From contig MU646449.1 of the NCBI GenBank assembly GCA_026770585.1, positions 77,584-88,964 of the forward strand: DNA of 11,381 nucleotides, in the 5' to 3' direction. A model generated the notes under the pieces. The model saw only the letters and a program-made list of their open reading frames with translations. It was not told where the DNA came from and made no database searches. How positions within the stretch are numbered: the stretch's first letter is position 1; each line of letters begins with the position of its first letter. This DNA comes from Baffinella frigidus. Lineage: Eukaryota; Cryptophyceae; Cryptomonadales; Baffinellaceae. A program made the translations under genes and the position numbers. Shown here in pieces: positions 6,016 through 11,381 of the stretch.

Positions 6016-9000
6016 ATGGTGCCCGTTACCGCAGCACCGACGATGATGATCGACCACGACGAGTACAAGCCGCTCCTGCCCCGATACATGAAGGGGAACG
6101 TTCCCGCGGTTCCGCTCGATGACATCGTGGTGGAAGGGTCGCAGTACGATTTCACCAAGATCGTGGCACCAAAGCCTGAAGGCGGCTGGGAGCTGCTCAA
6201 GGATTCCCCTGAAGCGCAACGGCTGCGGACGGCATTGGAGGAGGTGTTCGAGAACAAGGGCGTGTTCCTGCTCCGCGACACGGGTCTGACGGAGATGGAC
6301 CCGACGGGGGGCGGTGAGAGACCTTGCACCCCGAACCCCTGAACGCACAATCCCTGCAAAACAGCAAAATGCACCTTGCACCCTAAACCCGGCACCCTGA
6401 ACCCTGAACCCTGAACCCTGAACCCTGCACCCAGCTCTCTGCTCCCTGAATTCAGCACACTGAATCCTGGACCCTGAGGCCTGCACCCAGCACCCAGCAC
6501 CCTAAACCTTGCACAATGCACTGAGCCCTAACGATGAGTGCCGTGCAGCGATGGGCGTCATCCCGGATCTTCTCGTGGATTCCTCGCGCTACATCGGCGG
6601 CTCCAACTTGCGTGAAGACGTGGCGCCCAACGCGCCCAACGTTTACGACACGGGCGCTCCGCTCAGCGCCCACCTCCACTACCACCACGAGATGGAATAC
6701 GTGGCAGACTCCATCCGGACCATCACGTTCATGGGGATCAAGATGCCGTCGTCGGCTTCCGGCGCGACCTACATCTCTGACACCGTGGCCACCACCAAGG
6801 AGATCCTCGGCACGCAGCTCGGGCAGAAGATGAAGGACAAGGGCGTGTGCTACGTGCGCAAGCTGGTGAGCGACCGCACAAACCCTGCACAAACCCTGCA
6901 CCCTCCCTGAACCCGTCACCTGAACCCTGACCTTTCGGCAACTTGAATCCTGAATCCTAACGGGGCGTGCCGTGCAGCCGGATCTGGCGCACTTCCAGAA
7001 CAACCCGGACACCACCGATTCGCGCCTCGTCTTCAACTACTGGCAGGTTATTCGGCCCTCCGATCTTGGTGCGCCGGGGCGCTTTCCCGCGCGAAATTTG
7101 ACGGGGTTGTACCGTAGAGACAGCGTGACACCTTACGGATAGTCAGTGACCCGAGTGATCCAGGAACGCCGCCGACTTTCGCCGCGGGTGCAAGAACTAG
7201 CAGGTGCTCTTTTCTCCTCCGGATATTTGACAGGCGCATCTCCCTGGTGGTGGTCACGAGAGTTCACGCGGTTCTTGTGTCACCATTAACCGACGAATAG
7301 CGACGCGTCCGTCCGCCGGGGATGCCGAGTCACCCTAGGGGGTCGGGAAAGAGGACAGCTCCTGTCCTTGTCCGCTCCAAAGTTGACGGTGCGTAGTGTG
7401 GTTCCTACGGATATGGTAACGGAAAGGTGGCCCGATTTGGGCCGAAAATCCCTTCGTAGCCCGCTTTGTGGAGTTGCACCCGAGGTGCGGACCGGTGGTG
7501 TCTCTGCCTCACTCGGGTCACCGACTATTCGTAAGTTGACATGCTGGGTTTGCGGTACAACCCTACGGGATGCCGACGGGGTGCCCACCGTAGGGTCGTA
7601 TGTCTTATCGCTTAGGGCCGATTCAAAATCCCTTCGAAGTCCGTTGTGTGATACGGGCTGGTGAGCGAGAGGCTCCTCCCCGCTCCAAAGTTGACGATAT
7701 TGTACCGGGAGGCTCTTTTCCGCCCCAAAGTTGACGGGTGTGCACCGAGTCTTTGTGCCGAGAAGGGTGTGTGCCACGTGCACAAACTGCTGGATCTGGA
7801 GCCCTTTACAAAGAATCCAGACACCGCCGATTCGAGCCTGGGCTTCAACTTCTAGCAGGTTATTTTGCCCCCACCGATTTGGTAAGCCCGGGCTCTATCC
7901 CGCGCGAGAGTTGCCGCTCCGAAGTTGACGGTTTTGTACCACACACCCCGCGCGTGTCGACTTGAGCATAGTCGGTCAACGCGAGTGAGGCAGCGCTAGG
8001 CATTGCAGTTTGTGACGAGAAGGCTCTTTCCATGTGCTGCTGGTTCGGGATTCGGGATTAGGGCAGCGGTTGGCTGGATAGGGCGTCAGTTGAGTGGATA
8101 GGGCGTCGGTTGGGTCAGGGTAGGGCAGCAGTTGGGTGGATATGGCGTCTGTTGGGTCAGGATACGGCGTCAGTAGAGTAGAGGATCCAGGGTTTTAGGC
8201 ACGGTTTCGGGTGCAGGGTTATGACGCCCCACACCCTACTGGCTGAGTGGTGGGTGGATGCGTCGTGGTGCCTCCATCTCTCTCTGACACGGACACACAC
8301 TCCCTCCCTCACACACTCTCGCTCACTCTCTCTCCCGCCCTCGGCAGACGTGCTTCGAGACGGAGGACCCGATCGAGGCGGAGAAGATCGCCAAGGAGAA
8401 GGGCCTCGAGGTCTAACCCCCAACCCCTGCACCCAAACCCCGAAACCGTAAACAGGTCTAAACCCTGAACCCTGAGCCCTACACCCGAAACCCTAAACCC
8501 GAAAATCGGTGCCCGAAACCCTACACCCGAACCCCCCAAACCCTGAACCCGAAACCCGAAACCAGGTCTCGTGGGTCGACTCGCCCATCTTCGGTAAACC
8601 CCAAACCTTGACCCCAAACCTTGACCCTAAACCCTGAACCCTAATACCTTGACCCCAAACCCTGAACCCTGAACTCTAAAACCTCGACCATAAACCCTAA
8701 ACCCGAAACCCGAATCCAGGCCGCTACATGCTCACCAAGTTCTACATCTCCGGGTTTGAACCCTCAACCCTAAACCCTGCAGAAACCCTGAACCCCAAAC
8801 CCTGCAAAAAACCTCAACCCTTAACCCTGCACGAACCGTAAACTCCAAACCCCAAACCCTTCACACATCATAAACCCTGCACCCACACCCTTAAGCCCTG
8901 CACAAACCCTAAACCCTGCACAAACCTGCCCTGAACCCTTAAACCCTGCACAAACCCTAAACCCTGCACACCCTGAACCTGCACAAACCTGCACAAACCT

Positions 9001-11220
9001 GCACACACCCTCAACCCTTGACCCTGCACGAACCCTAAACCTGCACAAACCCTGCACCCACCCTAAACCCTGCACCCACCCTGCACAAACCCTCAAACCT
9101 CAAACCTGCACACACCCTCAACCCTCAAACCAGCACAAACCCTGCACAGACCCTAAACCCTAAACCCTGCACACACCCTGCACGCACCCTGCACACACCT
9201 GAACCCTATTCTCTGCACATATCCTAAAACCTAACCCATAATCCATGAAGCCTACACCACAGACGGTAAACCACAAATCCTAAACCCTGCACAAATCCCA
9301 ATTCCCAAAGTCTCAACCCTCAACAACACACCAGGTTCGAGTACTGCCCGTGGACGCAGAAGAACCTCCTCTACGCGGGCATCGGCAACTCCCCGGACTG
9401 GTTAGCCCTAATCCCTGATCACTAAAGTATAGGGCGTCAGTTGGGTGGATAGGGCGGCAGTTGGGTGGATAGGGCGTCAGTTGGTTCAGGATAAGGCGTC
9501 AGTTGGGCCAGTTTAGGGCGGCAGTTGGGTCTAGTTGAGTTCCATGGACGCAGAAGAACCTTCCCTGAACCCTCAACCCTCAACCCTGAACACTATACAT
9601 CCTAGACCGGGAATCGGCAACTCGCTGGACTGGTTGCCTAAACCCCACACCCCAAACAACTCCAAATCCCAACCCCATCAACCCTAAAAACCCAAACCCC
9701 ACACCCCACACCCAAAACCCCACACCCTAACCCAGGTTCGGCGCGTGGCCTGTGGTGATGGCCCTGAACCCCAACCCCCAAATCCCAACTCCTAACCCCC
9801 AACCTCCTAACGCAGGTTCGACGCGTGGCCGGTGGTGATGGACCTCGTGCCGGAAGAGCGGCCGATGGAGCTCTGGTACCCCCTGCACCCAACCGACGCC
9901 CTATCCTGGCCCAACCGACGCCCTATCCTGCGAACTGACACCCTATCCTGACCCAACTGACTCCGTTTCCAGTCAACGGACGCCCTATCCTGACAACTGC
10001 CGCCCTATCCTGACCCAACTGCCGCCCTATCCTGACCCAACGGACGCCCTATCTTGCCAACTGCCGCCCACATCCACCGCGTGACCACCTCGTGACCGCC
10101 TCTTTCCTTCCGACAGGTGGGGCGACAACGTGCCGCTCTCGCGCGAGGAGCGCCGGGAGCTGATGGAAGTGCACGACAACCACGGCTCTTCCATCGACTG
10201 GCAGGTCCTTTCCCCTGAACTCAGTTGGGTGGATAGGGCGGCAGTTGGGTGGATAGGGCGTCGGTTGGGTCAGGATAGGGCGTCCGTTGGGGTCTGGATA
10301 GGCCGTCAGTTGGGAGGAGCGCCGGCAGCTGATGCACGTGCACGACAACCACGGCACCTCTATCGACTGGCATGTCATTTCCCCTGCACCCTACACGGAT
10401 AGGGCGGCAGTTGGGTGGATAGGGCGTCCGTAGGTGCAACCGATTCAGTGATCTTCCGAAATCACGAGCGCAACACCCTAATAAGCCCTAAGCCCTAAGC
10501 CCTGAGCCCTAAGCCCTAAACCCTAAACCGCTCTACAGGAGGGCGACGTGGCCATGATCTGCAACTACCGCTTCGCGCACGGGTAAACCCTCAACCCACA
10601 ACCCCAAACCCCAAACCCCAAACCCTAAACCCCAAACCCTACACCCTAAGCCCTTCCCTAAACCCTAAATCCTAAACTTACTCTAAACCTCCACCCTGAA
10701 TCTCACCCTGAATCTCACCCTGAATCCCAAGCCCCAAGCCCTAAACCCTAAACCCCAAACCAGACGCCCCGCTATCATCGTCCAGCCCGGCGAGCAGAGG
10801 AAGATCGGTAACCCCCAAAACACAAACCCCAAACCCTAAAACCCTATACCCCACACATCAAACCCGAAACCCTGAACCCGAAACCCTAAAATCCTGAACC
10901 CCAAACTCTAACACAAAAAACCCTAGACCTGGAACCTAAACCCGAAACCCTGCGACAGGTGTCAAGCTCGGGGAGGGCTACAAGCGCCAGGGCGACACCC
11001 CCGAAGGCAAACCCTGCACCCAAAACCCCAAACCCGAAATCCCCAGCCCCCTCTACCCAAAATCCCAAACCCTCGACCGCAAACCCCCTACCCTAAAACC
11101 TGCACCCTACACCCTTACACCCTACACCCTCAACCCCAACCCCCCTATAAACCCTAAACCCTAAACCCCAAACCAGGCTGGGCCAACTGGGAGAAGGAAA
11201 ATGTGCCGCAGACGCGATGA
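6016..11220 (+). CDS. TauD/TfdA (clavaminate synthase-like) Fe(II)/2-oxoglutarate oxygenase, 13 exons, 400 residues
   Basis: Exons: 6016-6313, 6549-6865, 6978-7046, 8348-8410, 8566-8593, 8720-8753, 9335-9400, 9816-9875, 10117-10204, 10539-10582, 10764-10807, 10959-11006, 11177-11220. They join without a frame break into 1,203 nt. The family couples 2-oxoglutarate decarboxylation to oxidation of a small molecule; the substrate here is unknown. Visible motifs: GGSNLR (116-121); metal motif HxE at H145/E147 in HYHHEMEY, with Glu as in clavaminate synthase rather than the commoner Asp; FNYWQ (224-228); WQEGDV (340-345); distal His H355 in RFAHGR; R368, thirteen residues on, as the likely 2-oxoglutarate Arg. 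ATG 6016 is the first in-frame ATG after the stop at 5893, with A at -3 and G at +4. No signal peptide or membrane segment is evident, so it is probably cytosolic. Junctions are GT-AG except intron 12 (GC-AG). Exon boundaries are inferred from frame and motifs, not transcripts. Confidence 0.9.
6314..6548 (+). other. Intron 1 (phase 1), telomere-like interior
   Basis: Donor GGCG|GTGAGAG, acceptor CCGTGCAG|CGATGG. The interior is C-strand telomere-like repeat, mainly CCCTGAA with CCCTGCA and CCCAGCA variants. The ends look like conventional splice sites rather than repeat. Confidence 0.88.
6866..6977 (+). other. Intron 2 (phase 0), absent from a paralogous copy
   Basis: Donor CTG|GTGAGCG, acceptor CCGTGCAG|CCGGAT, 112 nt. 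Its acceptor matches that of intron 1 (GTGCCGTGCAG). The interior has CACAAACCCTGCA and CCTGAACCC units. The damaged exon 2/3 copy at 7763-7858 reads straight across this position without a gap. Confidence 0.88.
7098..7565. repeat. Inverted repeat inside intron 3
   Basis: CCTTACGGATAGTCAGTGAC with CCGAGTG (around 7139-7165) pairs with CACTCGGGTCACCGACTATTC (from 7507). The pairing extends outward through GTTGTACCG and CGGTACAACC. Arms are about 60 bases with scattered mismatches. This looks like a foldback element or the decayed ends of one. Confidence 0.7.
7763..7940 (+). pseudogene. Damaged copy of exon 2 end, exon 3 and start of intron 3
   Basis: 7763-7789 encodes KGVCHVHKL, matching the end of exon 2 (KGVCYVRKL). 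It continues directly into 7790-7858, which aligns to all 69 bases of exon 3 without a gap, at roughly three-quarters identity. An in-frame TAG at 7853-7855 replaces the Trp of FNYWQ. Homology continues into intron sequence (CAGGTTATT, CCCGCGCGA, GTTGACGG). The copy therefore lacks intron 2 but retains the start of intron 3. Confidence 0.88.
8054..8180 (+). repeat. ~20-bp tandem repeat in intron 3
   Basis: About six units of GGATAGGGCGTCAGTTGGGT with small changes (GGGCAGCGGTTGG, GTCAGGGTAGGGCAGCAG). The same unit occurs in introns 7, 8 and 9 and nowhere else in this window. Confidence 0.9.
8411..8565 (+). other. Intron 4 (phase 0), telomere-like
   Basis: Donor GAG|GTCTAACCCCC, acceptor GAAACCAG|GTCTCG. 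The whole length is CCCTAAA, CCCGAAA, CCCTGAA and CCCTACA units. Both splice sites merge into the repeat. Confidence 0.87.
8594..8719 (+). other. Intron 5 (phase 1), telomere-like with repeat-derived donor
   Basis: Donor TTCG|GTAAACCCC: the exon's final G followed by G and TAAACCC of the repeat. Acceptor CGAATCCAG|GCCGC. The interior has CCTTGACCCC and CCCTGAA units. Confidence 0.87.
8754..9334 (+). other. Intron 6 (phase 2), longest purely telomere-like intron
   Basis: Donor CCGG|GTTTGAACCC, acceptor CAACACACCAG|GTTCG. It is 581 nt, dominated by a distinctive variant, CCCTGCACAAA, which makes 11- and 18-base periods from the 7-base unit. Confidence 0.88.
9428..9535 (+). repeat. ~20-bp tandem repeat in intron 7, forward
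   Basis: About five units, such as GGATAGGGCGGCAGTTGGGT and CAGGATAAGGCGTCAGTTGG. Same orientation as the arrays in introns 3 and 9. Confidence 0.9.
9543..9633 (+). pseudogene. Damaged exon 7 copy split by a telomere-like tract
   Basis: TGGACGCAGAAGAACCT (9545-9561) and ATCGGCAACTCGCTGGACTG (from 9613) match exon 7. Between them, where exon 7 has nine bases encoding part of LLYAG, the copy has about 47 bases of CCCTGAA and CCCTCAA units. The inserted tract has no GT donor at its start. Confidence 0.85.
9736..9765 (+). pseudogene. Damaged partial exon 8 copy
   Basis: After an intact CCCAG, GTTCGGCGCGTGGCCTGTGG matches the start of exon 8 (GTTCGACGCGTGGCCGGTGG). The match stops around ATGGCCCT, where telomere-like sequence takes over. 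Read in frame from exon 7 it would reach a stop in the following repeat. Confidence 0.85.
9876..10116 (+). other. Intron 8 (phase 2), filled with inverted 20-bp repeats
   Basis: Donor CTCTG|GTACCCCC, acceptor CTTCCGACAG|GTGGGG after a pyrimidine-rich stretch. Nearly all of it is the 20-bp repeat in reverse complement. Confidence 0.87.
9888..10078 (-). repeat. ~20-bp tandem repeat in intron 8, reverse
   Basis: About nine units of ACCCAACTGCCGCCCTATCC type, complementary to the arrays in introns 7 and 9. In a transcript this array could pair with either neighbour. Confidence 0.9.
10222..10313 (+). repeat. ~20-bp tandem repeat in intron 9, forward
   Basis: About five units (GGATAGGGCGTCGGTTGGGT and variants). 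Two more follow at 10397-10435, after the exon 9 copy. Confidence 0.9.
10310..10373 (+). pseudogene. Exon 9 copy, possibly a usable alternative exon
   Basis: GGAGCGCCGGCAGCTGATGC and following bases match exon 9 from its ninth codon to its end. With the AG at 10308-10309 (supplied by a 20-bp repeat unit) as acceptor and CAT|GTCATT as donor, it is open in the phase set by exon 8. It would encode WEERRQLMHVHDNHGTSIDW then H. That would replace exon 9 with eight residues fewer and no frameshift. The donor has lost the preferred exon-final G, so decay is the simpler reading. Confidence 0.65.
10583..10763 (+). other. Intron 10 (phase 2), telomere-like with repeat-derived splice sites
   Basis: Donor CACGG|GTAAACCC, acceptor CCCCAAACCAG|ACGCC. 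The interior is CCCTAAA, CCCCAAA and CCCTGAATCTCA units. It splits the codon for the Gly after the distal metal-binding His. Confidence 0.88.
10808..10958 (+). other. Intron 11 (phase 1), telomere-like
   Basis: Donor ATCG|GTAACCCCC, acceptor TGCGACAG|GTGTC. CCCAAAC, CCCGAAA and CCCTGAA units throughout. Confidence 0.87.
11007..11176 (+). other. Intron 12 (phase 1), GC-AG, telomere-like
   Basis: The only frame-keeping junction uses GC: GAAG|GCAAACCC, with acceptor CCCCAAACCAG|GCTGG. The donor is again CAAACCC of the repeat. GC-AG introns are a known minor class. Confidence 0.82.
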
Positions 11221-11381
11221 ATCGCTTCCTAAGCTGAGGAGGGGGGGAGGGGTGTGTGTGTGCGAGGACTCGCGCACGCACGCTGCCTCTCTCTCAACAA
11301 GAGCGGGGCGGGGGAGGTGTGCGGGGATTCGCACTCTCTCTCGTCTCTCTCTCTCAAGACTCTCAGGAGAGATGCTTGAGC
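11221..11381 (+). other. 3' flank of the oxygenase gene
   Basis: After the TGA there is a poly-G stretch, a GTGTGTGTGTG microsatellite, and CT-rich sequence with CTCTCTCTC runs. No AATAAA-type signal or further coding sequence is seen before the window ends. Confidence 0.6.

Larger units (their letters stand above)
7047..8347 (+). other. Intron 3 (phase 0), 1.3 kb, built of repeats and a damaged exon copy
   Basis: Donor CAG|GTTATT; acceptor CTCGGCAG|ACGTGC after a CT-rich tract (about 8274-8340). It holds an inverted repeat (about 7098-7165 with 7507-7565), a recurring CTCCAAAGTTGACGG motif (7375, 7683, 7723, 7917 with variants), segments related to the composite element's right arm (about 7411-7470 and 7562-7650), the exon 2/3 copy (7763-7858), and the ~20-bp repeat (8054-8180). 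Long frames on both strands reflect these repeats; no separate gene is supported. Confidence 0.85.
9401..9815 (+). other. Intron 7 (phase 2) with 20-bp repeats and two damaged exon copies
   Basis: Donor CTG|GTTAGCCC, acceptor CTAACGCAG|GTTCG. In order: about five units of the 20-bp repeat (9428-9535), an exon 7 copy, telomere-like sequence, an exon 8 copy with a CCCAG acceptor-like end, more telomere-like sequence. Confidence 0.86.
10205..10538 (+). other. Intron 9 (phase 0) with 20-bp repeats and an exon 9 copy
   Basis: Donor CAG|GTCCTT, acceptor GCTCTACAG|GAGGGC. It contains two forward arrays of the 20-bp repeat around the exon 9 copy, a fragment resembling the palindromic element end at 2500-2650 (10443-10462), then CCCTAAG and CCCTAAA units before the acceptor. 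Confidence 0.86.

Noticed and set aside
5892-7036. Long minus-strand frames opposite exons 1 and 2
   Set aside because: They are shadows of the GC-rich coding exons and of the low-complexity telomere-like intron, giving glycine/valine-rich repeats.
7286-7783. A 165-codon minus-strand frame in intron 3
   Set aside because: It is composed of the intron's repeated segments (the same peptide pattern recurs within it) and lies opposite a well-supported gene.
9428-10078. Regular ~20-bp repeats as a possible CRISPR array
   Set aside because: Units are contiguous with no unique spacers, vary between copies, occur in both orientations in spliceosomal introns, and the genome is eukaryotic.

Overview
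This is nuclear DNA from a eukaryote, probably a microbial alga or protist. The evidence is one intron-rich gene with GT-AG splice sites, GC-rich third codon positions, and pervasive plant-type telomere-like repeats (TTTAGGG / CCCTAAA and many variants). The lineage cannot be fixed from the sequence: dinoflagellates, chromerids, cryptophytes and green algae are among groups with this telomere unit. The amount of degenerate telomere-like sequence suggests a subtelomeric region, or a genome invaded by such repeats.

Left part (1-4880): no credible gene. A composite repeat of about 3.8 kb (217-4035) has long inverted arms (217-512 and 3643-4035). It is bordered outside by C-strand telomere-like DNA on the left and G-strand on the right, the orientation seen at the two ends of a linear chromosome. 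Inside are about a dozen copies, whole or broken, of a ~118-bp near-palindromic element. It inserts at TA, and two related empty sites inside the window support this. Three further palindromic elements, a dispersed ~100-bp repeat and three abutting hairpins (3815-3878) are also present. All complete copies of the 118-bp element lie inside the composite repeat.

Middle (4036-6015): degenerate G-strand telomere-like DNA, then a GC-rich imperfect tandem duplication (about 4957-5460) in which one copy has gained a hairpin and a telomere-like tract, then the 5' flank of the gene.

Right part (6016-11220): one complete gene in 13 exons and 12 introns. The exons splice into an uninterrupted 400-residue protein of the TauD/TfdA (clavaminate synthase-like) Fe(II)/2-oxoglutarate oxygenase family, with the HxE and distal-His metal ligands visible. 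Most introns are built of C-strand telomere-like repeats, and several splice sites appear to be made from the repeat itself. Other introns carry a ~20-bp tandem repeat in both orientations. Damaged copies of exons 2/3, 7, 8 and 9 lie inside the introns. The exon 2/3 copy lacks intron 2, while the exon 7 copy has a telomere-like tract that the real exon lacks. Together these suggest that telomere-like DNA is repeatedly inserted, and that some insertions became introns. This is the most interesting feature of the window.
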